Source: Paraspadella gotoi (lineage: Eukaryota > Chaetognatha). From it: a stretch of 64,000 nt of DNA. The stretch is from assembly GCA_051294375.1 (NCBI GenBank), contig CM119269.1, forward strand, positions 15,511,918-15,575,917, in the 5' to 3' direction. The notes under the pieces are model-generated. The model searched no databases and had not been told where the DNA came from. It saw nothing but the letters and a program-made list of their open reading frames with translations. Both the position numbers and the translations under genes were made by a program. Positions 1-13,495 of the stretch are shown here, in pieces; the first letter of the stretch is position 1, and each line of letters opens with the position of its first letter.

Positions 1-46
1 GAGAGAAGAGAGAGAGAGAGAGAGAGAGAAAAGAGAGAGAGAGAGA
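1..46. repeat. (AG)n microsatellite
   Basis: Nearly pure GA/AG dinucleotide run at the window edge, interrupted by a few extra A bases. Confidence 0.9.
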
Positions 47-2776
47 ATTAGAGAGGATAAAGACCTTTGATTTTCACCCCTCCACCCAAAATAAAAAAAA
101 GAATTAGCGACATCATTTTTGCAAACTAATCATCGCCAACGGAACAAACTTTAAAGCGACGCCAAGGGGACGATCAAATAAACGTTGAAACAAAAGTTAG
201 TGAGCCGGACATATTGAGACGTGACACATTTAGATTGTTAATTCAAAAGGAAACTTTGATCGAGGGCGGGGCGCAAACCCGTCACCTGGACTCGGTTAAA
301 ACTACTGAGAGACATTAGATTAATCGAAAAAGAGACAGGGGGACCGCGCTCCGAAAGACGAACCGAATTCCTTTGCATCTCAGGAAATTAACTTTTTTTT
401 TCCGGCGGCCTTTTTAAGTTACTTATTGTACTATTATTACTTAAAATTATCATTTCATTTGTTTTTTTTTATTCTCTGATTGGAATCGTAACGCGACACT
501 TACTCTGCCGCATCTCGCGACATCTGGAAAGGGAGGTGAACGTCGAATCAAAACGTCCCATGATCAATTAATCATTTAAAAAGAATGAGGAGTATTTTTA
601 AAGGAATCTAATGTCCCCCCACCCCCCTGGTTTCGCTAGCAAGGAATGAGTGATGATGTGCGGGGCAGAGACATGTCCGGCATGGTTGGCCTACCTTTCA
701 ATTTGTGACCCTTGAGACCTAATTAATCGTGTTTGGGTCAACGGTAAGAATGGAAGGATTTTTTTCATTCCAATTTTTTTTCATTTCTTTCTTTCACTAT
801 TTTTTGGGGGGTTTTCGAGCTTTCCTTCTTTTTTTTTTTGGTATTAGTCCCTTACTTCCTTAATATGTGTCTTTCTAGTCTAGTTTTTTACTTTAAATAT
901 TCCATAAAATATCAAAAAATATATCCCGGTGACTTCTACATATATGTACTCCTTAAAAAAAACGTCAAAAGGTCAAACGATTTAAATTCTGTTATTTCTT
1001 CCTCCTCTTCGGACTCGCGTTATCAAAAGACGGAAAACGAATAAAAAAAAACAAAAAAACAAAAAAAAAACAGAGAAAATTAGAGAAGAGAAATTTCGAG
1101 GCACCTGACGCTGAAAGTTAAAAGTGGCAAAGAAGAAGAAGTTAAAGAGAAAAAGAAAGAAAAAAAAAACAACTAGAAAATAGAAAGTTCATTTTTTTCT
1201 TGCGAGTGCGGACTTGGAAAAGGGGATATATCTGTGTACGACCGTTTTGGGGGATTAAGGAGAATTGGGGAAAATTGACAAATGAGAGGGAACGGAAGGC
1301 GGGGAAGGGGGGAAGTGAAAAAAAGCAGGAAGTCGATAAGATGAAAAAAAAGAAAAAAAGAATTAGAGCATAAAAAATCACGTGGCAAGGCTATTTTCAA
1401 AAATATACCGAAGTGCCTGTTGGTCTTTTATCGTTCTTTAATGGCTTCATAAAAATAAAAATTCTCCAAAAATATTAAAAAAGAAGTGAAAAGTTTTTGT
1501 CAAGGTTTTTTTTTTTTTTTTTTTTGTAAGGAAAATGGGAGACGGTTTAGGGGTTGGGATGCGTGGGGGTCATTAGTTGGGTAATTTCATCGGTCAAGCC
1601 GGTAAATAGGTTTGGGTATAGGTGGAAATAGAGAAGTGGTTCAAAAAATGATTAGTAAGAGAGATAGGGTGAGGTAGAGTAGGCTAGACATTTCGATAAT
1701 TATAGATAGAGGATCTGCGGCAAAATCAAGCGCTGAACAAGAAGGCTGAACGCGCGGTAATAATAAAGAAGGAACGAGGAAACGTTAAGTCGAATGAGAT
1801 ATCAGGTTAACCGGTACGAGAGAAAAAAAATCTCGAGTTCTCGTGTTGTTAACCCTTTTTTTTTCTTCTTCCGTGTCTTTTGTTTTTTATTTCTTTCCAA
1901 TTCGAAAGTCATTTTTAAAATTTATTGTCTCTCTGCTCTTCATTTGTCCCATTAAGTTTCTTTCTCCTTTAGTAATCAAATATAAATATTTTGCTCTCTG
2001 CTTTTCACTTGTGACTTCTATGTCATAGTTACATGTAAGATATCATCATCCGAACATTAGAGACGAGGTTTATTAATTAAATTACAATTTTTTAGAAGAA
2101 ATTAGCTAAAAGTGTAGTTTTCATGCTGGAATGAAGAACATATATTTTATAAAAAATCTTATAAAAATTTTTATAAATTTAAAATTTTATTTTATAAAAA
2201 ATATTTTGACAAATAAATAAAATCATAAATAATAGTTATTTTAAAATCTAAAAAAAAAAAAGATAGTGAAACAAGTAATTTTGCAACTTTCATATAAGTA
2301 CGTTTGTATTTATTTCTTTAATAAAACTTTCCAGCACTGCTTCCGAATTTCTTAAGGCACGCGTCCAGGGTGTCCCGACTATATCTGAGTGCAAAGTTAA
2401 AATGTCACAAAAAATACACCCCTGGCTTTAACATAATGCGGCTTTCGTCAGGTGCCTCGTTTTCCGCGGTTTTTAAGCTTTCATCGCCATCGCGGTTAAA
2501 TCGTAGACTTCGGGATTTGGAGGATTTTAATTCACTACGAATCTTGAGGAATTTTATGCTCGCCAATGTTTTGACATTCAATACTTGTAAGTTTTAATAC
2601 GTTTCTAGCGATTTCGTTAGAATTATTTTCTTGCTATAAAGTTTCACTCATTCGGTAAAGAAGGAGTAGCAGCTTGAAACTTGTGATAAAATGTTTTAAT
2701 TTTGTTTTTCAGTTATTTTTTTGGGGTTTCTACGTCGTTTGTTCTATTCTCATCGAAACAAAAGCAAAATCCTTAC
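47..2776. other. Non-coding stretch, no gene recognised
   Basis: A/T-rich DNA with long T and A runs (for example 1507-1525) and no open frame resembling a protein. It may be the first intron of the Ras-like gene whose exon lies just to the right on the minus strand. I searched for a second GTPase exon (effector loop, DTAG motif) and did not find one. Confidence 0.5.
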
Positions 2777-2921
2777 CGGATTTTCCGGCCCCGACCTCGC
2801 CGAGAAGCGCCAAGTGAAAATCTTCCTTTCCGCTCGAGTTGTTGTTGTGATTATTGTTATGGTTGCCTGGAGACGTCGCCGTCCCGTTACGCGTAACTTC
2901 ACGCTTTCTCGTCATTGTCAC
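2777..2921 (-). CDS. Partial: first exon of a Ras-like small GTPase (RERG/RASL12-like)
   Basis: The minus-strand exon starts at ATG 2921. It encodes a 34-residue basic and Asn-rich leader followed by a beta-1/P-loop, HLALLGEVGAGKS, with P-loop G41 to S48 and the catalytic Lys at 47. It stops at a good donor (GTAAGG) at 2776, phase 1, directly after the P-loop Ser. Small GTPases often carry an intron there, and phase 1 would allow the usual Ala next. The pattern LALLG-x-x-GAGKS is closest to the RERG/RASL12 branch of Ras-like proteins. The remaining exons were not found to the left, so the gene either continues outside the window after a long intron or is a fragment. Family assignment rests on one motif only. 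Confidence 0.45.
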
Positions 2922-4364
2922 TCGTGGCTTTTGAGAATTGAGTTTTCAGACGCAGGGCGCGCGATTCGTTTAACCCAGAGACAAGAGGCTTCGCCAATTT
3001 GTAAAAAATTGTTCGAATTAGCAAACCCACTGCACATGATTTTTGACAGCGTTTGGGTTTTATGCCCCATATCACGCATTTCTTCGGTTTAAGATTTCAG
3101 ACGCCGAACGCGTTGAGTTTTAAACGAAGAGCTCCCTTTTTTTTTTTTAGAAGAGAAGCACACGGAGTGAAAGTTAGCCTAGAGAGCGCAAAGTAGCTCT
3201 CACGGTGAGTAAATTTGGTAAGTTACAAAATATAAACAATGCGGATGGAGAAGGACAAGTCGAGGGAGTTTTAAAAGACGGGATGCTCTGACGAGGTGAG
3301 TTGAAAAATTTGGAAAGAACTGAGTTTTAGATCTTTGCAACGAATAGATTGGAATAGGAGAATACGATCACGCGCACTGACTTCAATATGACCACAAGCA
3401 ATGATTTGACGTCTCATGGTTCGAAGTGAAAACGTTTACACTCTAGATTGAAATCATTGTTTTTTTTATTTTTTTGTTTTTCAAGTGAAATAAAACAATG
3501 ACCCCGATCTTTTCTGTTTGCGACCAAAATCTCTGGCGACAACAAATCAATCGTTCGGTAAGAAAAAGACTTTTTTTTTTTACTTTTCGCATTTATTACG
3601 CAAATTTTAAAGTCAAAGTTGTATAAATTTTACTCGACGTACCGGAGAATAAAAAAAAAGAGTTTCATTTGGAAAAACGAAAAGAGAATTTTTTTTCCGG
3701 AGAAGTTTGCTCGACGCGGCGAAAAAGACGTGGGGAAGGGGGGGGGAGGAAGAGGAGGAGGAGGAGGAGAAGGAGGAAGAGGAGGAAGCAACGAAACTCG
3801 TCTTCCAGTCTTTTCTTCGATTCTTTTCTTTTATTACGTTACTTTACGGCGGTAGCAACCCGCTTTTAACCAAGACCCGCTAATTACGAACACGGTAACT
3901 ATAGCGGATCGTAAAGGCATCTTGGGGTATCACCGTTGATCCGTTGGGCTTTCACCAGGTCGAGAGGAATCTAAGGCGATTAAATATTTTTGGGGTCCGA
4001 GAATTATTTGGTTGTCAAACGTATTGGGACTTCAGTGTTTCGTCCTCGAGAATTATCCTCTTTAATTAGAATTATCGTCATTTGTATAAATGTCAATTAA
4101 AGTTTTAAACAATTACTCCACATCAAATTTGGTCTTTTTTAAAAATATTACCTAAAGAATAAATTGAGTATTAAGATACCTTTATTTACTTTATGCCCCA
4201 TAGTAGATTTAATTTTTTGCTTAGATAAACAGTAGGTATTATCAACGAGAGAATATCACTAAAGTTGTTCATTAATTACTATTTTTCATTCACCAAAGAA
4301 ATAAAAGAGCCTCGTTCTTTCTTCCTTTCTATCGCATGAGAGAACAAATGATACAACTTTTTTC

Positions 4365-4402
<38 letters not shown>

Positions 4403-4934
4403 AGCTGTTTAATCGATTCGACTACTCAGCCGTTTCTCTCTTTTTTTTCATTTTTGTTTCTGCCAAATTCGTAACGCTCTTAGCTTTGACTCTCGGCGAA
4501 GTTCATCCAGACTTCGCTAGTGACTAACAAACAGTTAACACCTACAGCTCGGGGAACAGCGCAGACTGATTCGACTGCTTCTTTCGCCGTCGATTTGTTT
4601 TAGAAAAAGAAATGTGTTGATTTAAAGTCTCTTCCTTTTGTTCGTCTCTCTCTTTGCTGCTGCACTTGGAAATGAAGAATGGCATCGCTCCACTCTGTTG
4701 GAATCTCGACATTTCCGAAAAAAAAAGTTTGTTCTGACAGTGGGAGGAAGAAAAAAACGTTCCTTGCGAAAGTTTAAACTCACTTTTTTGGAACGAAATT
4801 AGGAACGAAATTATTAGCGTTTTGTCAGTAACAAATGGATAGATAAAACAAAAAAATACTTGATATTTATTAAAAATTTGATAAAAATGCAACGAAATTC
4901 GTGAAACGAAAAATCATCGCTAAATTCAAACACA
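2922..4934. other. Intergenic, low complexity
   Basis: Space between the divergent Ras-like exon and the TMC gene. It contains a purine-rich GGAGGA tract (about 3730-3795), a (TC)n run (about 4366-4400) and many T runs. Short open frames here are made of these repeats. Promoters for both neighbours presumably lie here, but no specific element can be named. Confidence 0.5.
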
Positions 4935-6019
4935 ATGGGAAAAAAGAAAGCGAAACCCAAAGGAAAATCGGCGCCGGAAATTCGAACCGGCGTCATTTTC
5001 AGCATCGATCGTCGACCAATGGGAGATCCTGGAGGAGGGGGAGAAACATTTCGACCAATGGGAAGCCGCGACTATGAAGCGAGGGCGTCTGTTGTATCAA
5101 TTACCGACGAGACTGCACCGGAACCGGAATCCACGGCCGACCGACAGAGAATCGCGATTTTGGAGTCCCAGCTTCCCAGCACCATCTACCGGTGATGATT
5201 GAGAGACAACATGTCATATGTTTGAACATCATAAATCGTAGTTATGAAATCAAAGATTGATTTCTGTCAAAAAAATATCCCCAATTTCAATAATTTTGTT
5301 CCCTTTTCCCCCTGCAGCCGCAAAAAGTCTGTCAAACTCAAACCCGCCGTGGACCATGACGACGACGGCGCCGATGAACCTGACGCCGTCGTGTCGACGA
5401 CGCCGATCCGCGACGGCGACGCCGCTGACGCCGCCTCAGCGCCGCTTCGAACCTTGACCCGCGCTGGTTCCGGGGCGCGTCCGCCCTCGGAACTCAATCC
5501 CGATTGGGATCTGATGGACGCCGCTCTCGACTCTGTCACTCGACTGTCTGAGGCAGCGGCTCACGACCGCGTCGCATCCGGGGAGGATGAGAGTCCGGAT
5601 ATAATTGACGGATACCGACATACGGATCCGTTGAGGAGGAGAGCGATGACTATCGACAGAGAAACTATTAAGTAAGATTTTGGCACAAATTGTCTCTAGT
5701 CATCGATTAAATCATTTATAATGTATCAAATCGGTGATAATCATATCCATTATATTAATTACATTGAGCAAATTAATGATATTATTCATATGAATTAAAT
5801 TAAAAGAAATTAATCATATCACTCATACAAATCCATGATTAATAATCTTATCAATCAAATAAATCTTATCAATCAAATAAATCTTACCAATCAAATCATT
5901 TTTATCAATCATATCTATCCTGCAGGCAGAGACGAGAGACTATCCGTGCAGTTCCGATGAGAATTCAAGAGAGGCGAAAAATCAGAGAGGAACTATTGGC
6001 TACGGAACTCAGGTGAGAC

Positions 6020-6084
<65 letters not shown>

Positions 6085-9000
6085 CATTTAAAGAGTGAAA
6101 CAAAATCTTGTTATTTTTTCTTTAGGGCCACAAGACGAGTTCCTCGACCCACAGAAGCTTGCTGCTCGCGCCTGTCGAAAGGCAGCGGAAAAATCGGCTC
6201 CAGAATCAAACAAATTTTCTCAAAGTCAGTCATTACTGCCGCTGACATAAAAAACATTAATAATCATAATAATATTAATAATAATGATAATAATAGTAAT
6301 GATAATAATACTAATGATAATAATAGTGATAATACTAATAGTGATAATAATAATAATTAATATTAAAAATAATAATTAATATTTAGAATAATAATAATAT
6401 TAAAAATAATACGAATGATATAAATGACAAAAAATGATGAAAAATGATTGGCATGATAAAGATAATAGAAATTATAATAATAAAACGATAAAAATAATGA
6501 TAAAATGATAAAAATAATACAAACAAATGAACGCTCGTCCTTCCATTTCCTCAGATCCATCTTGTGGCGATCTCAGCTCCGCCACATCCGCTGCTCCCAC
6601 GGACTCGGCGTCTACTCCTTCTTCCTCTTCCTCCGCTGGCTCCTCCTCCTCAACCTTCTCATCTCCCTCGTCTCCTCCCTCCCCTGGTTCCCTTTCTTCC
6701 TCGGCGTCGTCCTCACCAAAGTGGGCGTGGTCGGGACGGGCGAAGACGTCAGGTGAGGGCGAACGATTTTGTCCAATGTTTTTTGACCGAGAGACTTTGG
6801 GATATATTGGAATGGCATGTCGATTGTTATTTGATTGATTCGTGTTTTTGATTGATATCAAAGCGATCATTGATCAATTGAATTGTAATTTTGTTCATAT
6901 TTGCATGAGTATTTTGAATGATATTGATTTTTTATTGATTAGTTATCGACAAGAGGGTTGGCGTGAGTGATTGAGCGAATTGTGTTTAATACATAACTAT
7001 AAAATTGCCTAAGACCGATAGACCATCTGCTTCCTCAGTTTTGTTTGGATTTGTCTTAAAGGTTCTCCGCCTTTCTCATCAATCCTCTTTGTTCCCCAGA
7101 TTCCGCACCGCACCTCGTATCCTCGACTTCTCCTCTTCCTCCTCCTCTTCCTCCTCCGCCACGCCCCCTCGCTTCCGCTTCGTCGCCGACTGCGCTTCTC
7201 GGCTCGACGACGCCATCAACGCCTCCGACGCCGCAGGAATCGACGCCTACGAACTCGACGTGGCGGCGCTGTACAACCAGATGGCGCTGGTCGATCCGGC
7301 GGCGTCGTCGTGCGAGGCGGCGATGACGCCGCCGTCTTCTCGGGCGCTCGTCTGCACTTTGGAGCGAAAGATGTTGATTCGTCGCAACGAAGAGACGAAA
7401 GATTTGGGATTGAAGATCGTCGATGTTTTTCAGGTCGGTTTACATTTAGTATTTTGCAATGTTGTTTTTTATTTATTTATTTAATATTTAACTTAAAATT
7501 TTTTTTCTTCGATTATGATCTTACTTATGATCAGGGAACGGGCTGGATAAGCGGAACTCATCTCTTTCTCGGCGCCTTTCACAACCTCACTTGGAATTCG
7601 CAGCTGGATTTTTTGGATTTCGGTTCTTCTTTTTTGTGGAATTCAGGTAATAAAGCTTTTTTAATAAGTATTAAAAAAAACACTATTCTTATAAAATTTT
7701 TTGTCTCGTTCTAGGTTTAGCCTCCATCGTCGTCGTCGCCATGACATTTTTAATTTCCTTGGCCCTTACCTTAAAATCCTCGGGGAATTTTCTGTACAAA
7801 AGCTACTTGGAAAGTCAGGGTAAGTTAAGGGTATGTCGCTTCTTTATTTCGTCTACCATTCTCGTACCTTGAAGTGAGCATCTTTTTTCAGGCCAATACA
7901 ACAAATTCACAAACCTGGTTCTTTCCGGTTGGGATTTTGGTGTCAGGAACGAGAAAGCGAAAATGTTCAAACAAACGGAGCTTTATCACCAAGTGAGCCT
8001 GACTGGTTAGAAATGTTCACGTTCGCAGCGACTGCTATTCGTTTCAATCGACAGATGCGGCAAGCGGTGCGCACCTGTCACGTGCGAGAGATCGCTGCAC
8101 GGATGAGCACGTGCGAAAAGTTTCGATTGCACGCGCGTCGTTTCATCGTTCACGTGATTTGCATCATCGTCATCGGCGCTTTGATTTACGTCATCACAAT
8201 CGTCTCCAACTTTTCTCTCAAAGTGAATTGATTGATTGCGTGAATGATTGTATTGACGAAAGATGGATTAAAAGAATGAAATGCCGTTTGATGAACAGCT
8301 TTATTAGACAAATGGTCTTATTTAACGATTTATGAATCAATGAATGAATGAATACAATTAATTTTTTTTGGAATTTAATCGATTTATCGCGGCTTATGAT
8401 CGATTGACTTTTTTTTAAACAACCGCTCGATAAGATACTCGATGCTTTGATTGATTGATCGATCGATCAGGAATCGTCGTCCTACGGCGCTCGCCCCACT
8501 TCAGGCAGCAACTTCTACCTCCTCCTCATCGACTTCCTTCCTTCTCTCCTCATCACCCTCGTCAACTCCATCTTTCCTCCCTTCGTCGATCTCCTCGTCT
8601 ACTTTGAGAAGAGGGAGCCGGATTCAGAGGTGGAGGAAAGGAGAGGGGAGGAAAGGAAAGGAGAGTGGAGGAAAGAAAAGGATAGGGGAGGAAAGGAGAG
8701 TGAAGGAAAGGAAAGGAAAGGAGAGGGGAGGAAAGAAATGGAAAGGAGGGGGAGGAAAGGAAAGGAGAGGCTAAGAAAGGAAAAGGGAGGAAAGGAAAGA
8801 TAGGGGAGGAAAGGAGAGGGGGTGAAAGGAGAGGGCAAGCGTCGGGATATTGAAATATATTATGAAAAAGGTATTGACAGAAAAATAGAATAGATTTGAG
8901 CAAAGAAAATACGCTAAAAGGGTGAAGAAAAACAAACAATTCCACTGAGGAAAAAAAGGCATCTCAGAATAGCAAACGTTGAAAGAATCAAAACAAGCGA

Positions 9001-11067
9001 AGAGAAAAACTGAAAAACTAAACGACAACAATTTCCCTCGTCTACTTTTACTTTTTACCCGCAGGTTATTTTCACGTTAATTCGCACAGTTTTTCTTCGT
9101 CTCTCGTCCGTCTTTTTTCTGGCTGCCAATTTTTATTACCAAGTAAGCAATTAACGCCTCGAATATTTTATATCTTTCTCTCTGTGAACTAAAATTAAAA
9201 AAAAAACGTCTAAAACAAAATAGCATCGATGCGATGAAGTTTTCAATTCCCGCAGATAACTTCGTCGGCTCACGATTCTTGCGGAAACTTGGTGGAGGAG
9301 CGGGGATCCGGCAACAGAACCATCGACTGTTGGGAGAACTACGTTGGTCAGTATTTTTTTGTGTTTCAAGGCCAGGGCTCATTGAACTCACAAAAGAGAC
9401 AGAGAATCACGGATATCAGGGTCTAACGCGGGCATAGATTATTTTTGTACTGTTTGTAACCTCATGTTGCCGTTTGATCAGCCAGAACAGGTCTCATTTG
9501 ATTCGGTAGAAACGTCTCTTTAACATTGCAATGTTTCGTGTCACGTGATTATTGATTATCAGACGACTATCACAGGTTCTCAGATGTGGAAATTGGCGTT
9601 GACGGACGCGTTGGCTCTCTTTCTCAAATCCATGGTGATCGATTCTCTGAAAAGACTCGCGGTGGAGAAGGGAGTCATCGGCAAAATATTTATGCCGGAG
9701 TTTTACATTCCAGGACACGTTCTCGACCTCATGTACTGTCAGGTAAAGGTTAACTCACTCTAAAAGTAAGTCGCGAATCGATTACAGCGCCACGTTTGTG
9801 ATTATTACAGACCCTTTGTTGGATGGGAATGCTCTTTTGTCCGATCATGCCGATTTTCACGACGCTCAAGATTTTTCTCTGTTTCTACTACAAAAGATTC
9901 ACAGTCGACGTGAATTGCGAACCCTCCTCTAAAATCTACCGGCCGGAGAAGTCACAGGTAACTTCACGACGAACCGTCAACTATTGATCATTGATCAAAT
10001 GCGATTGAGCCATTTGAGCTTTGACTTTCCGTATTTTGTCGCAGGCATTTTTTAGGAAATTGCTTCTCGTTTCTCTCTTCGTCTCTTGCGTTCCCGTCTT
10101 ATTTTGCGTAACTCAGGTAATATCGTTAAATATTTTCCTTTGGTTTAAAACTTTAAATCGAAATACTTATGTTAATTAATTAATAAAATACTAGAAACGG
10201 TATTGATAATATATTTTTCCGGCATCCAGATGTCGCCTTCTCATTCGTGCGGTCCTTTCCGCGCCCTGACGACCGGCGACCGAATGTGGAACGTCGTCGC
10301 CGCCAGCGTCTCTGTCGAACTTCCTTTAGAAGTGAGTGTCTGTGAGAAATTGTGATTCGCGTCACAGAATTGTCAGAAATTTAGAATCTAGAATCGACAA
10401 AAAAAATTTGAATTTCATCTACCTTAGCTTAGGTCTTACTCTTACTATTTATTACTTAAATAATTTTATTAACTTAGGTTAAAGAGGCTTTTGATGTGAT
10501 GTTTTCCTCCCTGGTGCTCACAGTCTTCGTTTTGGTCCTCTTTTCAGCTTGGCTTTATTATCATACGAAGGTGAGACATTGTGATGTCCGCTCGTAAAAA
10601 CTGCATCCAATAATCAGAAAAATATTATGAAATAAAAAAATAGAAAACAGTGAAACAAGTAATATTGCAATTTTTCAATTGGAAAAGATAAATTATTACA
10701 TTACAACGTCGGTCGTATTTTTGAATGGAGCTTCCCGTGGAACCTTACTTAAAGAAAAATCAAAGTTCACGTTCTGCGATCGCGATCTGTGATTCCGAAT
10801 TTTGTTTCGATTCTTCCCTTTCGTAACCTTTCTTTCGTTTATTTCAGAGGGCGCATTTTAAATTTCCCTACTCCCCTTCTTTGCCCTTTTGTTTTTCAGA
10901 GCGGCGCGATGGAGGGGATGATGTCGGTGCTGAAGGAAATGTTGGAGCGAGAAGAGGAGAACCGGCGTCACCTCCTTCGTCGGGCGCAGAAGGCGACGAG
11001 GAGGAGGATGAGGAAGAGGAGACCGGAAGCGGAGGACACGTCGGCGTTGAGAAACGATCGCGGGTGA
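4935..11067 (+). CDS. TMC: Transmembrane channel-like protein (TMC family), complete
   Basis: Nineteen exons join in frame to a 963-residue protein: 4935-5191, 5318-5671, 5926-6012, 6126-6224, 6555-6752, 7100-7433, 7535-7646, 7715-7819, 7892-7992, 8055-8222, 8471-8629, 9065-9142, 9256-9346, 9576-9742, 9811-9957, 10045-10116, 10230-10331, 10478-10570, 10900-11067. Every junction has a GT donor and AG acceptor of matching phase. The first 265 residues are charged and cytosolic. The first membrane helix follows with the TMC pattern FFLFLRWLLLLNLLISL. Later come GTGWISGTHLF, a helix ending SGNFLYKSYL, and a block with IDFLPSLLITLVN then VFLRLSS. The TMC signature is present as CWEN at residue 709 (CWET is usual), then IPGHVLDLMYCQ and the NCEPSSKIYRP block. 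The C-terminus is short and basic. TMC proteins form ion channels or channel subunits, best known from hair-cell mechanotransduction. The subfamily is not resolved. Confidence 0.95.
6023..6076. repeat. (GA)n microsatellite in TMC intron 3
   Basis: Pure GA dinucleotide run just after the exon 3 donor. Confidence 0.9.
6250..6420. repeat. (AAT)n-like triplet tract in TMC intron 4
   Basis: Runs of AATAAT, GATAAT and related triplets, lacking G/C apart from sporadic G. Confidence 0.75.
8630..8840. repeat. Purine minisatellite in TMC intron 11
   Basis: About 200 bp of imperfect units built from GGAAAGGAGAGGGGA, entirely A and G on the plus strand. It begins right after the exon 11 donor. It creates long but meaningless Ser/Phe/Pro open frames on the minus strand. 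Confidence 0.85.
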
Positions 11068-13054
11068 CGCCGATAAGTTTGACGTTATTCCCCGTGACCT
11101 GTCCCGACTTCATTTGTCATACCAAAAAAAGCTTAAATGAAATTTACAAAGTCAAAAAAATTGAACCCAATCCCCTTTTTTTTTTCCTAGTCATCGTTTT
11201 TCAGTGACTCAGTAGATTTTATGATAAGCTATTGAATCTCGTTCCCGCAGCTTTAACGGCATTTATGTTATTATCTCCTCAATGCTCATTCTAATTTTTA
11301 TTAAAAGTTATTCTCATTTTTCTTTATCTAATTCGTTTGTGAATTAATTTGAAGGAAGGGCATATAGCGATCGGGAGAGATAGCGTTCGAGATCCTTTGA
11401 GAGATAAAAGCTTTTTTTTTACGTCGGTTTACGTGTCTATTTCCGTGACCTTTGGCAAGGAAAATGTCCTGTATGCGAGGACTAAAAGGGGAATAATTGG
11501 GGTTCAAACGAAGTTGTTTAAAATTAAAAGTTCTTTATTAAATTCTTTCGCTCTGTTCTATTTTTATTATTACCGTAAAATGTTTCCGATTTCTGATCCC
11601 TTGAATTTATCTCAGCGATCTCTGAATTCACCATTCGGATGCACTCAAACAAGGGGCTCGTATTTCCAAAACTTGATCAGCAGGAAATGGATGGAAAGGG
11701 GGTGGGGGCAATAGACCGGAAGAATGATCGCCCGTAATCATTGTGCCGTGGTCGGCGAAACTAAACTTTTAGGAATAGATTTATTCATTGATATTTAAAG
11801 CTAATTTGAATTTTTCAAGGCGACCTTAGTGTTGTTTTGTACAAATCATGCGGACCGAGGTGCGGCCTTGAGAACGAAGCCAAGGCAACCAAAGTTAAGA
11901 GTTGGAATGTTATTTCCTCAATCGCATGATCCGGGGGGAAAGACGAGGACGACGACGACGACACCGTCGTTGACGGGTCAGAAACCTCGTCCTTCGTCGA
12001 ATAGAAAGATCGAGAGATAGAGAGAGAGAAAGAAAGAAAGACAGAGATAGAGAAAACTGGTTCCGGGTTTTTCTGTTTCATTTCGCTTCGTTTTTCTGGT
12101 CGATGTTTTTTAATGAACTTTTTTTTTGAGGTCGAATTCAATTCTCTTTCGATTTATGCTTCTGTTTGTGTCTCATTAGGAGTCGGTCATCGAACAGTCT
12201 AAGTGTAACTGGCGATGAAAAAAAAACCAAGACAACTACGAAAAAAGAACCAGTTCAATACTCGCAAATAATCTATTCGCTATAACTGTCACATTACGTT
12301 TTAATACTTAAATTTTTCTTCGATTTTTTCTCATAATTAAAAACTATTTTAAACAGAGAGAAAAATATTTTTAAACTTTCTGTTCATTTCCTCCTGAAAA
12401 TATTAATCGCATGTTCGTCCAACAGTACTTACTATTTTTGTTTTGTTTACGACCGCATTATAAATGATAATTAAAAAAAAAAAGAAATTAAAAAAGTCTA
12501 AACGAAAGAAGGTTGCGTGAAAATCCAAAAAGGATTTGAAGACGTCGGGCATTACCAATTGCGGCCACTCAAATAACGAATTTTTCAAAAAAACTTTTTT
12601 TTGTGTGATAAGTAAAACGTATATTAATGAAAAACGAGAGTAAAAAGCAATAACGGAGAAAATAACAACAACAACTACATATTTACATTGGCGGAAAAAA
12701 GGTCAGCCATAACAATTTATTCCAGGTCGAATGGTCTAATGGTCATTCTTGCTAACCCCTACGGGTCGCAAAGTAGAAAGACTTCGTCGTCGTCTTCGTC
12801 GTTGCATTCGTCGTCTTCGTTGTCTCCGTCGTCGTCGTCTTCGCTTGAACTATTTGAGCTTCTCAACAGGATAAAACCTGNNNNNNNNNNCGTCGTCTTC
12901 GTTGTCGTCGTCGTCGTCGTCTTCGCTTGAACTATTTGAGCTTCTAAACAGGATAAAACCTGTCGACAAAAGTATTTCTTTCGATATTTTAGAACCGCGT
13001 TTGGCGCGCGATCTATGCCCGTCCGGAAGTAATCTTAGGCCGTAAGAATATTAA
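11068..13054. other. Intergenic between TMC and repeats
   Basis: Contains the presumed TMC 3' untranslated region and unrecognised A/T-rich sequence. No open frame has exon-like borders or a recognisable domain. A (TCG)n tract and an assembly gap lie near 12780-12960. Confidence 0.5.
12842..12963. repeat. Duplicated segment flanking a 10-N gap
   Basis: A 39-bp stretch ending in AGGATAAAACCTG occurs at 12842-12880 and again at about 12925-12963. The two copies flank ten N (12881-12890) and a (TCG)n tract and differ at one position (CTTCTCAACAGG versus CTTCTAAACAGG). This looks like overlapping contig ends that were scaffolded instead of merged. Confidence 0.7.
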
Positions 13055-13495
13055 AAAAAGTTTGAGCAAACAATGCTGGATCCGCAAGTGGCAATTTAGA
13101 GGTAAGCAGCGAATCGGATGATAAGTTATCACTAACCTTGATTTTTTTTATGTAATACAATTTACGTCCAATATTTATTAATTTATCGTTGTTCTTATGT
13201 GGTAGTTATTTTAATTCTGAAGGGAATGGAGGTTGTTGTTGCAACATGCATTTACATTTCGTATAAAAGGAAAAACAAGAAAAGTTAAATCGTTAAGAGT
13301 AATTTTTGTTTTTTCCACTCATTTCCACTGGGACGAAACTTGATTTTTAGCTAATAACATGCTCTCAACCCACACACAAAATTTAAGGTCAATAAACCAA
13401 ACATTATGCCATTATGCCAATGCGTTCGAAGCAAAGGTAGGACGGACAGACAGACGGACAGTCATCGATTTTTTTGTATAATTTATCATTGTAAT
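13055..13495. repeat. Dispersed repeat family 1, copy 1 (truncated)
   Basis: Begins with GAGCAAACAATGCTGGATCC, related to the start of the copies at 28.63 and 57.03 kb. It then runs through the same body (GCATTTACATTT, TTTCCACTCATTTCCACT, GGACGGACAGACAGACGGACAG, TTTGTATAATTTATCAT). The far end carrying GGGATCTGCCGA is missing. Confidence 0.6.

Noticed and set aside
8562-8945. 127-codon minus-strand Phe/Ser/Pro frame
   Set aside because: It is the complement of the purine minisatellite in a TMC intron; composition is entirely repeat-driven.
10868-11113. Minus-strand Ser-rich frame
   Set aside because: Antisense to the last TMC exon.
11815-12141. 108-codon minus-strand Ser-rich frame
   Set aside because: Mostly GA/TCG repeat translation, with no splice context or conserved motif.
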